Source: Kiritimatiellia bacterium (lineage in GTDB: Bacteria > Verrucomicrobiota > Kiritimatiellia > UBA8416 > JADHWI01). Taken from it: a DNA stretch of 46,177 nt. The notes below the pieces were generated by a model that was not told where the DNA came from, ran no database searches, and saw only the letters and a program-made list of their open reading frames with translations. Every line of letters begins with the position of its first letter. Position 1 is the first letter of the stretch. A program made the translations under genes and the position numbers. Location of the stretch: positions 1 to 46,177 of the forward strand of contig JADHWI010000018.1 in assembly GCA_016783565.1 (NCBI GenBank). The letters are read 5' to 3'. Positions 16,106 through 23,718 of this stretch are shown here, piece after piece.

Positions 16106-16978
16106 TTATAGCCAGGCCCAGATCCAGTGGAGGATGCTCAGGCTGAGGCCGAAGCAAGCGCCCATAATGTGCGAAATAAGCAATCCTTTGTGGAAGCGTT
16201 TTCTGATAATGCCTTGTATTTCGGTTGTAACCAGGGCTATGAAGCCTATCAGGCCGAACCAGTACCAGGTGACGCTGGGTGTCCCGTATTTGGCAATATA
16301 GATGATGCCGTGGGTAGACAAGGACAGGAACAGTCCCAGAGCCAACACGACGTGAATTTTGCGGAAGCGTCGTTTCAATCTCTTTCGATTGAATCCACTG
16401 AGCAGTAAGCCGGTCAGGAAAATTACCGAAAGATAGCCTGACGTCCTGGCGCCCCGCAGGGCGTTTCTGGAAGGATTCCAGATGCGCTTTCTCAGAGGAA
16501 TCTTTATTGATGGTTGTGTCGGCTTCATGGTGACTGCGGCGAGGGGCGCAGTGGGCTCTTCTGAAGCAACGGCCATGGGTGCGGCTGTCTCGGATGGTGT
16601 CTCGGTCTGCGGTTCAGTGACCGCAAGCAGCTCGGGTTCAACGGGAGGAAGATCTTCCTGCGGCGGAGGCTCGGGCTGTATCTGTTCAGTTTCGGGTTTG
16701 AGCAGCTCTCCTTCTGCAACGTATTCTGAAAGAAATTCGGCGATACGCAGCCCGTCATCTTTTGAAAAGGCGTTATCTCCATACGCGTAGGTGCGCATAT
16801 TTTCGACGGTCAATTGCCAGCTTTTGAATGATCGCGGCCAGAAGTGGAACTCCATATCGTGGCAATTAAAACATTTCTCTTGGAAGAGAGTGAGGTTGTT
16901 ATGGTATTCCTCCAGTTCGGCTGGCAATATCGACGTTGAAATGAGTAGGCAGGTTGTAAGAAACAATTTCCGCATCAT
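16106..16978 (-). CDS. Cytochrome c fused to bis-His membrane cytochrome domain
   Basis: A 290-aa protein. A signal peptide (MMRKLFLTTCLLISTSILPA) precedes a single c-haem motif, CFNCH, at residues 36-40. A Pro/Glu-rich linker spans about 95-165. Four hydrophobic segments follow, beginning near SGYLSVIFLTGLLL. In two of them histidine pairs are exactly 14 residues apart (HVVLALGLFLSLSTH and HIMGACFGLSLSILH), the spacing for bis-His b-haem ligation, as in ferric-reductase-like and DUF4405-type domains. It probably carries electrons between the membrane and a periplasmic c-haem. AAAGGA lies upstream of the paired ATG codons. It is not in an operon with the neighbours. Confidence 0.65.
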   Translation of the reverse strand: MMRKLFLTTCLLISTSILPAELEEYHNNLTLFQEKCFNCHDMEFHFWPRSFKSWQLTVENMRTYAYGDNAFSKDDGLRIAEFLSEYVAEGELLKPETEQIQPEPPPQEDLPPVEPELLAVTEPQTETPSETAAPMAVASEEPTAPLAAVTMKPTQPSIKIPLRKRIWNPSRNALRGARTSGYLSVIFLTGLLLSGFNRKRLKRRFRKIHVVLALGLFLSLSTHGIIYIAKYGTPSVTWYWFGLIGFIALVTTEIQGIIRKRFHKGLLISHIMGACFGLSLSILHWIWAWL

Positions 16979-17194
16979 GAATCCTTTCCCGCATTTGCTG
17001 GTTCTCTACTGACGGAGCATCAAGAGAACCGTCTGTACCGTCACCGGGCTCGTGTTACTTTCATTATCTTGCACTATGCGGTATATATAGTTGATAGTCA
17101 GTCCGTCGGCAACGACCTTTCAGCATTTCTGGTGTCGCCACCTACTAGTCATCGACCATTTTTCGCAATTTACCACTTGAAATCATCACCGTCA

Positions 17195-17245
17195 CGAAAT
17201 ATAAATAAAACTAGTTCGTAAGAAAATCGAAATCAATACGAAAAT
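17195..17245 (+). promoter_or_regulatory. CGAAA boxes, candidate DeoR-family operator
   Basis: CGAAAT occurs at 17195 and 17228 and CGAAAAT at 17239, spaced 33 and 11 bases apart (whole helical turns), with an inverted TTCGTA at 17215. They sit immediately upstream of, and overlap, the regulator's start codon. DeoR-family repressors often bind CGAAA-like direct repeats, so autoregulation is likely. Confidence 0.45.
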
Positions 17246-17999
17246 GTCAATCAATCTAACAGAGCGCGAAAAACAGATATTGGAGCTTGTCCGTGAGGAC
17301 AATTCCCTTTCGGTATCCGCCATGAGCAAGAGCTTCGGAGTTTCCGAGGTCACCATACGCAGTGATCTGACATCCCTTGCTGAAAAGGGCTTTGTTCTGC
17401 GTACGCGCGGCGGTGCGGTCCCGACATTTCATCCGGGGATTCTGGAGCGGCAGCGAGAGAGCGTTGAGAAGAAAGAATCCATAGCCCGTGTAGCTGCCGA
17501 AATGGTCAGCGATGGTGATCACATCATGATCTCTGCCGGCACGACTACGGCACTCGTGGCGAGATATCTGCTTGGAAAGCGTGACATTCACATTGTAACA
17601 AACTCGACGCTCCTTTTGCCGTATATAAGGATGAACCCGTCGGTTGATGTTGTGTTTCTGGGTGGCAAATTTACGCCTTCTGCGGAGGCGATGGTAGGGG
17701 GCGTCACCTTGAGAGAGCTTGAGCAGTTCCATGTGAAACGAGCTTTCCTTGGAACGGATGGTTTTTCGCTGCAGGGGGGTGTTACGGCGCATCTTGGAGA
17801 GCTGGCCGAGGTGGTCCGCAAAATGGTAAAGCAGGCCGACGAGGCCACGTTTCTGGCAGATTCCAGCAAGTATGGAACGGTGGGATTTTCGAGGATATTG
17901 CCCATTGACGAGGTAAAGCAACTGGTTACGGACAGTGAAATTACAGATGACGCATGTACGGAGCTTGGCAATAGAGGCGTAACAGTAACGAAGAGTTAA
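17244..17999 (+). CDS. DeoR-family transcriptional regulator
   Basis: A 251-aa regulator of typical DeoR/GlpR length. The N-terminal helix-turn-helix (LTEREKQILELVREDNSLSV, then FGVSEVTIRSDLTSLAEKG, residues 5-50) is followed by RTRGGAVP, the family linker. The C-terminal sugar-phosphate sensor domain has ISAGTTTALVARYL and FLGTDGFS. Members repress sugar operons until a phosphorylated intermediate binds. Here a deoxy- or pentose phosphate from the adjacent microcompartment pathway is the likely ligand. No Shine-Dalgarno is evident upstream. It precedes the SDR gene by 68 bases and probably opens the BMC locus. Confidence 0.85.
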   Translation: MSINLTEREKQILELVREDNSLSVSAMSKSFGVSEVTIRSDLTSLAEKGFVLRTRGGAVPTFHPGILERQRESVEKKESIARVAAEMVSDGDHIMISAGTTTALVARYLLGKRDIHIVTNSTLLLPYIRMNPSVDVVFLGGKFTPSAEAMVGGVTLRELEQFHVKRAFLGTDGFSLQGGVTAHLGELAEVVRKMVKQADEATFLADSSKYGTVGFSRILPIDEVKQLVTDSEITDDACTELGNRGVTVTKS

Positions 18000-18067
18000 A
18001 AGAAATATCAGTCCTGCGGACGAATAGTGTGTGAGCTGTGGGCGAAAGGAAGAGAGGTCGGCGAAGA

Positions 18068-18847
18068 ATGGATTTGAGATTTGATGATAAAACAGTACTG
18101 GTGACCGGCGCAGCCGGCGCCATTGGAAAAGGGATTGCCGGGGAGTTTGCAGCCAGCGGCGCTAATGTGTTTGTCACAGACCTTGATGAAGATCAGGTGG
18201 CTGCAGCGGTGCAGGAGATTGGAAGCGGAAGTCAGGGCATGGCTGCCAATGTGACCAACGAAGAACAGGTCAAAGCCTGTGTTGAAGCTGCGGCTGCGGC
18301 GTTCAATGGCAAGGTGGATGTTCTGGTGAACGTGGCGGGTATCGTGGGGCAGGGTAACGTCGAAGACATTTCCGGTGATGACTGGGACAAGATGTTTGCG
18401 GTGAACTGCAAAGGGACGTTTTTGTTTACCAAGGCCGTCGTTCCCCTGATGAAGGCCAGTCAGTATGGCCGCATCATCAACTTCTCGTCCAAGTCCGGCA
18501 AAACCGGATCGGCGATTATGAGTCATTACTCCGCCGCGAAGGCTGCTGTCATCGGTTTTACTCAGTCGTTGGCCTTTGAGCTGGCCAATGACGGGATCAC
18601 CTCAAACTGCCTGTGTCCGGGAATCACCGACAGCACGGGAGTGTGGAAGAACGTATCGGCTGGCTACATTGAGAATCTGGAGATGCCGCGCGAAGAAGTG
18701 ATCAAGAAGTTCAGCGCGAAGATTCCGCTTCAGCGGTTGGCGAGCATTGATGATGTGGTGGCGGTTACTGTCTTTCTGGCGTCCAAGGGCGCTGATTACA
18801 TGACGGGACAGGCCATCAATGTGACTGGCGGCAGGGAGATGCATTAA
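18068..18847 (+). CDS. SDR-family oxidoreductase
   Basis: A 259-aa classical short-chain dehydrogenase. The cofactor loop is VTGAAGAIGKG (residues 12-22). NVAG and the catalytic Ser in INFSSKSG, with Y-S-A-A-K, complete the Asn-Ser-Tyr-Lys set. Such enzymes interconvert an alcohol and a carbonyl with NAD(P)(H), for example polyol to ketose. The start at 18068 follows GAAGAGAGG at 11 bases. The frame can run 10 codons further upstream to a GTG, but those residues are basic and unconserved. No encapsulation-type extension is visible, so it probably works in the cytoplasm next to the compartment. The substrate is unknown. Confidence 0.8.
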   Translation: MDLRFDDKTVLVTGAAGAIGKGIAGEFAASGANVFVTDLDEDQVAAAVQEIGSGSQGMAANVTNEEQVKACVEAAAAAFNGKVDVLVNVAGIVGQGNVEDISGDDWDKMFAVNCKGTFLFTKAVVPLMKASQYGRIINFSSKSGKTGSAIMSHYSAAKAAVIGFTQSLAFELANDGITSNCLCPGITDSTGVWKNVSAGYIENLEMPREEVIKKFSAKIPLQRLASIDDVVAVTVFLASKGADYMTGQAINVTGGREMH

Positions 18848-18864
18848 ACGAACCAATGACTCCC

Positions 18865-18921
18865 TTGGAGATGGCGGTCCGCCGTCGTGCTTACCGACCG
18901 GGGGCGGTCGGCTCCATCTGG
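18865..18921 (+). promoter_or_regulatory. Nested hairpin upstream of BMC-T
   Basis: CCGACCG-GGGG-CGGTCGG (18894-18911) is enclosed by a second possible stem, AGATGG with CCATCT. It lies in the 114-bp gap between the SDR and shell-protein genes. It lacks a T-tract, so an mRNA-processing or stability element is more likely than a terminator. A similar CCGACC hairpin follows BMC-H. Confidence 0.4.
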
Positions 18922-18961
18922 GATAGACAACTGAAAACCGAACAACCGGAGGAAGTAAGAA

Positions 18962-19594
18962 ATGGCATTTGAACTAAGAACATACACATTCATCGACAGC
19001 CTGCAGCCGCAGCTCGCACAATTCATCGCCAAGGACAATCGGGTCTATGATCCGGCCGAATACGATTCGGCTCTGATGCTTGAGATTGCACCGGCCATGG
19101 AAATTCACACCATGATCGACCATGCGCTTAAGAAGACCAGCGTGAGGCTTGGTTCTGTGGTAACGGAGCGAATCTATGGCCTCATGCAGGTGCATCATGC
19201 TGACCAGGGCGAAGTGCGTCAGGCAGGGGAAGTTGTACTGGAGGCTGCGGGCCTGACTGAAGGGGATCGCGCTGCGGTGAAACTGGTGACGAACAAGACC
19301 ATCCGTTCCGTGGAACAGGATCACGCCATTTCGTTCACAGGACTCGGCAGGGGACACATGATTGTGGCAGGCGAATCGGTACTGATTCTGGAAACAACGC
19401 CGGCGGCATATCTTGTCCTTGCTTGCAACGAAGCGTTGAAAGCAGCCCAGGTGAAACTTAACAGCATCAGGCCGTTCGGTGCCACAGGCCGCCTCATCAT
19501 GAGTGGTCCGGAAGCCGAGATCGATTACGCTTCAGCTGCAGCAGTACAGACGCTGGAAAGTATCAATGAGAACGCAAAGGCAAAGACGAAATAG
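18962..19594 (+). CDS. Tandem-domain microcompartment shell protein (BMC-T)
   Basis: A 210-aa shell protein with two successive BMC folds. The second is clearest, around AYLVLACNEALKAAQVKL, then a glycine-rich turn and RLIMSGPEAEIDYASAAA. Tandem BMC proteins assemble as trimers that look like hexamers and tile the facets. Members of the EutL/CsoS1D type open and close a large pore for bulky metabolites or cofactors. No Cys suited to an Fe-S cluster is seen at the central pore position, unlike the PduT-like protein at 20574. GGAGGAAG precedes the ATG. The gene is separated from the rest of the shell genes by a terminator and repeats. Confidence 0.75.
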   Translation: MAFELRTYTFIDSLQPQLAQFIAKDNRVYDPAEYDSALMLEIAPAMEIHTMIDHALKKTSVRLGSVVTERIYGLMQVHHADQGEVRQAGEVVLEAAGLTEGDRAAVKLVTNKTIRSVEQDHAISFTGLGRGHMIVAGESVLILETTPAAYLVLACNEALKAAQVKLNSIRPFGATGRLIMSGPEAEIDYASAAAVQTLESINENAKAKTK

Positions 19595-19611
19595 CTTATG
19601 CGATTAAGAAG

Positions 19612-19658
19612 CAGCCGTCTCGTCTGTATCTGAACAGACAGGACGGCTGTTTTGTTTT
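19612..19658 (+). terminator. Rho-independent terminator after BMC-T
   Basis: A long stem formed by CAGCCGTC and GACGGCTG, with an inner stem GTCTGT/ACAGAC, is followed by TTTTGTTTT. It starts 17 bases after the stop. It is the clearest intrinsic terminator in the window and ends the regulator-SDR-shell unit. Confidence 0.85.
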
Positions 19659-19697
19659 CAACCATCATGGGAGGGGCAGGCGGATTCGGTGACGGGG

Positions 19698-20190
<493 letters not shown>

Positions 20191-20191
20191 G

Positions 20192-20536
20192 TTAACCCAT
20201 AACAATAAAGGCCAGAACCTTCAGCGGCGTGTGTCCGCCGTTGCGAATGGCGTGCGTGGCTCCGCCACCGGTAATGACGATTTCGCCCTTTCCCACTTTG
20301 TGGTCACCGTCTGCTTCCGTCACAATGCCGATACCTTCCATTATGACGTAGTACTCGGTTTCTTTATCGTGACCATGCGTTCCAATACCCGCATTTTCGG
20401 GAATGGTCATTTCGCCTACGAACCGGATGTTGGGCAGGTTGTCACAATCCACCATATGCAGAACGGTGACTTCTCCCTGTCCACCCTTCATTTCAGGGCG
20501 AACCTGGACGCTCATATCTTTGCGACGATTAATCAT
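20192..20536 (-). CDS. Small cupin-fold protein
   Basis: A 114-aa single-domain cupin. The metal-binding motif is visible: G-x5-H-x-H in GIGTHGHDKETEYYVIMEG (residues 50-68), with the glutamate following, and the second motif around GGGATHAIRNGG with its His. Cupins of this size bind a metal and may be sugar isomerases, epimerases or sensors. The function here is unknown. It lies 37 bases downstream of the PduT-like gene on the same strand, so it is probably the last gene of that operon. This suggests a link with the microcompartment, possibly acting on its sugar substrate. ATG 20536 was used. ATG 20515 is also possible. Confidence 0.72.
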   Translation of the reverse strand: MINRRKDMSVQVRPEMKGGQGEVTVLHMVDCDNLPNIRFVGEMTIPENAGIGTHGHDKETEYYVIMEGIGIVTEADGDHKVGKGEIVITGGGATHAIRNGGHTPLKVLAFIVMG

Positions 20537-20573
20537 GCTGTTTTCCGCTTTCTGTGCGTTTGATTCCGCACGC

Positions 20574-21134
20574 TCACATTATCCGTCCGCCGATCGCTTC
20601 GCACAGTCCTTCATGGGGCGCGGCGATAACTTCAATATTGGTCAGCATTCCTGGTTCTGCTTCCTCCTGAAGATGTCTTGCGCTCTCCTCGATTTCGTAA
20701 AGAGGACCCGTAAGAAGGAAGAATGCCTTCCCGCCCAGTCCGGCAGCAAGGCGAAGGTCCAGCAGCTTCACCTCATTCCTTTTCAGCGCCATGTCCGCAA
20801 GTACGATACTGCTGGAAACCGAAAACGTTTCAACTATGGCTACGGAATTCACATCCATTTCCATGTTGCCCCCGGCCAGTGCCGGAAAGATTTCCTGCCG
20901 GATGTTGGGGATGAAGAAGCTGTCAACGACGGTACTTCCTCCGCGTTCAAGCCCGTCTGCCATGGCTTCCTCGACGTCCCCCACGTGCCCCTGGATAAAC
21001 ACAATGTATTTGCCTGGACATATCGTGTTCGACTGCACGACGTTTATGTGTGCTTTTTTCAGCATCACGTCATGCACCACAATACCCCTGGCGATGCTGT
21101 TGGTCTCAATCATGCCGATCGCCGGTAGTCTCAT
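20574..21134 (-). CDS. PduT-like Fe-S microcompartment shell protein
   Basis: A 186-aa tandem-BMC shell protein very like PduT. The first BMC domain starts LPAIGMIETNSIARGIVV, and the second starts around MDVNSVAIVETFSV. The key feature is the cysteine in NTICPGKY (Cys39). In PduT the equivalent Cys from three subunits holds a [4Fe-4S] cluster in the central pore. It would allow electrons to cross the shell. Its ATG overlaps the stop of the PduS-like gene by 4 bases, and those two partners are known to interact in propanediol compartments. The cluster itself is inferred from the conserved cysteine. Confidence 0.85.
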   Translation of the reverse strand: MRLPAIGMIETNSIARGIVVHDVMLKKAHINVVQSNTICPGKYIVFIQGHVGDVEEAMADGLERGGSTVVDSFFIPNIRQEIFPALAGGNMEMDVNSVAIVETFSVSSSIVLADMALKRNEVKLLDLRLAAGLGGKAFFLLTGPLYEIEESARHLQEEAEPGMLTNIEVIAAPHEGLCEAIGGRIM

Positions 21135-22456
21135 TTCGCACCCTCTATGGTGATATGTTCATCGGAAATGTCAGTTATTGTTCCGTCTATTGAAGCGTGA
21201 AGCATTGAACCAAGTTTCCCCTCGGGGATTCTTGCTATCAAAGTGCCTTTAACGACCTTGTCCCCCATCGCAACGACCGGCTTCGACGGCACACCAATTG
21301 CCTGGGTCAGTGACAGTCTGACGACCGGAGGTGTCGGGAACTGAGTGAGCCTCAGGTCATGACTGTCATACTTTGTCAGTCCGTATCGCTTTGTAAGTCG
21401 GTCTTTTGCAATCTTACGAAACTCCCTGAATTCGTGGGGTTCCAGCGGGGTTTTCGTATGCGGATTTTTCAAACCTGCGGCCCGTAGGTTTTTCAATATA
21501 TCCGCATAAGCCCGTTTGGGGCTAAGATCCATAGGGCAGGCAAATTCGCATAGTCCGCATTGTGAGCATATAAATGCACTTGTCATGCCCCGGGTTGGGG
21601 TGTCCATCTTGTAGGCAAGCACCCTCATCATCAGGTGAGGCTCGATATCGTGGCCTTGCATGTAGCGGGAACAAGCGTCTGTACACATTCTGCACTGGCA
21701 GCAGGCTGCGACGCTACGCCGCACCATTGCGTCCATCGGTATGCTGCGGATCTGAACCAGCGGGTGGTCCTTGTGAAGAAAGAGCAGTCCTGAGGTGGTT
21801 TTGTTGACAACATCGTCAATGTTCACAATCGGCCCCATCATCGGGCCGCCGGCTATGACGACCATATCTTCAACAGGAACGAGTGGTATTGCGAATTCGA
21901 TCAGATCACGTATCGGTGTTCCAATAGCAACGTTTACCACCTGCGGCTTGAAAATTTCACCCACCAACGTAACGGCCCGCTCAGTGACAGGTTGTCCTTT
22001 GGCCGCCTGTGCCACCTGAACCATCGTCAGCACATTACTGACAAGGGCGCTAACCTGAAGGGGAATGCCGCCCTCGGGAACGATCTTGCCGGTAAGATCG
22101 GTGATCATGATGTGTTCGTCGCCGGAAGGATAGCAGCTATCGAGAAGGCCCAGCTCGATGTTGAACCCCGCTTTTTTGATAGCGACGGTTAGCGCGGCAA
22201 TAGAGTCTTTGTATGTTTTCTTCAGACCCACATAGCCTTTGCCCGCACCAACGTGCTTCATTATCAGAGCCAGACCTTCGATCAACTCGTCGGCCTGATG
22301 CTCCATGATTCGTTGATCTGAATTGAGCAGGGGTTCACATTCAGCACCATTGGCAAAAACCTGGCTTGCCTTCGAATCTATCTTGACGTGCGTCGGGAAA
22401 CCCGCCCCGCCACATCCGATGATTCCTGCATCGCGTACTGAATCTACTAATGACAT
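21131..22456 (-). CDS. PduS-like (RnfC-type) NADH:electron-transfer flavoprotein
   Basis: A 441-aa protein with the fold order of PduS/RnfC. The N-terminal flavin/NADH-binding region has GCGGAGFPTHVK (residues 14-25) and ANGAECEPLL. An SLBB-like middle follows, then two ferredoxin-type clusters, C-x2-C-x2-C-x3-C, in CQCRMCTDAC and CSQCGLCEFAC, and a C-terminal barrel around VAMGDKVVKGTLIARIPEG. PduS moves electrons from NADH, probably through the PduT cluster. The pair here may reoxidise NADH made by the aldehyde dehydrogenase. The start at 22456 has only a weak binding site. It heads the minus-strand operon, divergent from BMC-H. There is no helical encapsulation extension. Confidence 0.85.
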   Translation of the reverse strand: MSLVDSVRDAGIIGCGGAGFPTHVKIDSKASQVFANGAECEPLLNSDQRIMEHQADELIEGLALIMKHVGAGKGYVGLKKTYKDSIAALTVAIKKAGFNIELGLLDSCYPSGDEHIMITDLTGKIVPEGGIPLQVSALVSNVLTMVQVAQAAKGQPVTERAVTLVGEIFKPQVVNVAIGTPIRDLIEFAIPLVPVEDMVVIAGGPMMGPIVNIDDVVNKTTSGLLFLHKDHPLVQIRSIPMDAMVRRSVAACCQCRMCTDACSRYMQGHDIEPHLMMRVLAYKMDTPTRGMTSAFICSQCGLCEFACPMDLSPKRAYADILKNLRAAGLKNPHTKTPLEPHEFREFRKIAKDRLTKRYGLTKYDSHDLRLTQFPTPPVVRLSLTQAIGVPSKPVVAMGDKVVKGTLIARIPEGKLGSMLHASIDGTITDISDEHITIEGAK

Positions 22457-22559
22457 GTTTGCTATGCCCGGTTAAATTGTGAAAAAATAGCTTTTCCCTT
22501 AAAAAACAGGTACTAAAAGCCCCAATGACCCAAGAATTCGCAAAACTTAAGAAAAAACC

Positions 22560-22630
22560 CTTGCATATGCAAGCGAAAAGTAGCATCTTTGAAACCCTCG
22601 CGAAAGCTATGCGAAAGTTTAAGCGGAAAA
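22560..22630 (+). promoter_or_regulatory. Palindrome and CGAAA boxes in divergent BMC promoter
   Basis: A perfect 14-bp palindrome, CTTGCATATGCAAG (22560-22573), is followed by CGAAA boxes at 22574, 22601 and 22612, plus CGGAAAA at 22624. The pair at 22600 and 22611 (GCGAAAG) is exactly 11 bases apart. They sit between the PduS-like and BMC-H genes. The same box type precedes the DeoR gene, which suggests shared control of both operons. Confidence 0.45.
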
Positions 22631-22692
22631 TGACGTGTAATTTGACGGGCATGGTTGTCATCATGCGAGCAATTGTAAAACAGGTAGACATT

Positions 22693-22719
22693 GCTTCTGT
22701 TAAGTAGTCTTACAGAAGC
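22693..22719 (+). promoter_or_regulatory. 5' UTR hairpin ahead of BMC-H
   Basis: GCTTCTG and CAGAAGC, with TAAG/CTTA inside, form an 11-bp stem with one bulged T and a TAGT loop. It lies just upstream of AAAAAAA and the strong site AGGAGGAAACA ahead of BMC-H. It may stabilise the shell-protein mRNA. Confidence 0.4.
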
Positions 22720-22743
22720 CAAAAAAAGAGCCAGGAGGAAACA

Positions 22744-23043
22744 ATGGCAGTTGATCAGACAGATGCGTTGGGAATGATAGAAACAAGAGGTTTTGCCGCG
22801 ATGGTGGAGGCCTCGGATGCAATGGTCAAGGCCGCAAAGGTGGAGCTCGTAGGGTACGAGAAGATCGGTGGCGGTTATGTGACTGCAATCGTCAGAGGTG
22901 ATGTTGCTGCTGTGCGCGCTGCGCTTGAAGCAGGCACACGTGGTGCTGAACGTGTTGGCGAAATGGTATCCACTCATGTGATCCCGCGCCCGCACAATAA
23001 TGTCGACGTGGCACTGCCGCTTGGCCGTACACCTAAGAAATAA
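22744..23043 (+). CDS. Hexameric microcompartment shell protein BMC-H
   Basis: A 99-aa single-domain BMC protein, the main facet tile. It has [20 protein letters not shown] at residues 9-28, then [25 protein letters not shown], which contains the central-pore loop (KIGGGY). It ends [14 protein letters not shown]. Six subunits form a flat hexagon whose pore passes small polar metabolites. It is the only BMC-H seen here. AGGAGGAAACA gives the strongest ribosome site in the locus, fitting the high copy number required. The pduS/pduT operon diverges from its promoter region. Confidence 0.9.
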   Translation: MAVDQTDALGMIETRGFAAMVEASDAMVKAAKVELVGYEKIGGGYVTAIVRGDVAAVRAALEAGTRGAERVGEMVSTHVIPRPHNNVDVALPLGRTPKK

Positions 23044-23062
23044 GTGTCTCGTAGTGCATACA

Positions 23063-23083
23063 CCGACCGCACCTTGTGGTCGG
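23063..23083 (+). promoter_or_regulatory. Hairpin between BMC-H and first BMC-P
   Basis: CCGACCGCA-CCT-TGTGGTCGG forms a 9-bp stem with one G-T pair, followed by TTTATG. It could partly terminate or protect the mRNA 3' end, letting BMC-H outnumber the downstream vertex and enzyme products. Confidence 0.45.
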
Positions 23084-23114
23084 TTTATGCCTGCGATCCA
23101 GTTGAGGGCGGATC

Positions 23115-23417
23115 ATGATATTAGGACGTGTACTGGGAACCGTGGTGGCTTCTCGGAAATCGCCGCGACTTGAAGGCGGGAAGTTCCTTCTCGTCGAGAA
23201 GATTGATCCCGCCACTATGAAAGGGAAGAAGGAATACATCGTGGCGATTGACGGTGCAGGCGCCGGCATACACGAGATTGTTTTCTATGCCACGGGAAGT
23301 TGCGGTCGTTACACAGACGCAACGGAAGGCAAACCCTCCGACGCCACAATTACGGCTATCGTTGACGCTATCGAGATTGATGGCGATTACGTTTATAATA
23401 AGGCCACAGACGCATGA
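23115..23417 (+). CDS. Pentameric vertex protein BMC-P (EutN/CcmL), copy 1
   Basis: A 100-aa EutN/CcmL-family protein. It opens MILGRVLGTVVASRKSPRLE, with LLVEKIDPATM and AIDGAGAGIHEIVFYATGS following, the family's beta-barrel order. Pentamers cap the icosahedral vertices of the shell. Its stop overlaps the next BMC-P start by 4 bases (ATGA). This copy has the longest acidic tail of the four in the locus, which may tailor its partners. Confidence 0.88.
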   Translation: MILGRVLGTVVASRKSPRLEGGKFLLVEKIDPATMKGKKEYIVAIDGAGAGIHEIVFYATGSCGRYTDATEGKPSDATITAIVDAIEIDGDYVYNKATDA

Positions 23418-23701
23418 TACTTGGAATGGTAACGGGAACGGTCGTAGCGACCCAGAAGGCCGACAAAGTTGACGGAGCGAAGTACCTTCTCATCAACAAG
23501 TGCGACGAACATGGAGCCGTGAAGAACGATTTCTATGTCGCGCTCGACCAGGTTGGTGCCGGACACGGCGACATGGTCATGATGGCCCAGGGGAGTCCGA
23601 ACCGTCAGACCGAAAGAACAACCGACCGGCCCATAGATGCTTCCATCCTGGGTATCATTGACCTGATTGGAAAAGGCGATGTGGTCGCCTACAAGAAATA
23701 G
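23414..23701 (+). CDS. Pentameric vertex protein BMC-P, copy 2
   Basis: A 95-aa EutN/CcmL-family protein opening MILGMVTGTVVATQKADKV. ALDQVGAGHGDMVMMAQGS gives the conserved vertex loop, and IDASILGIIDLI marks the last strand. It is translationally coupled to copy 1. The aldehyde dehydrogenase start follows 17 bases after its stop. Confidence 0.88.
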   Translation: MILGMVTGTVVATQKADKVDGAKYLLINKCDEHGAVKNDFYVALDQVGAGHGDMVMMAQGSPNRQTERTTDRPIDASILGIIDLIGKGDVVAYKK

Positions 23702-23718
23702 CTAATCGAGGCAGACCA

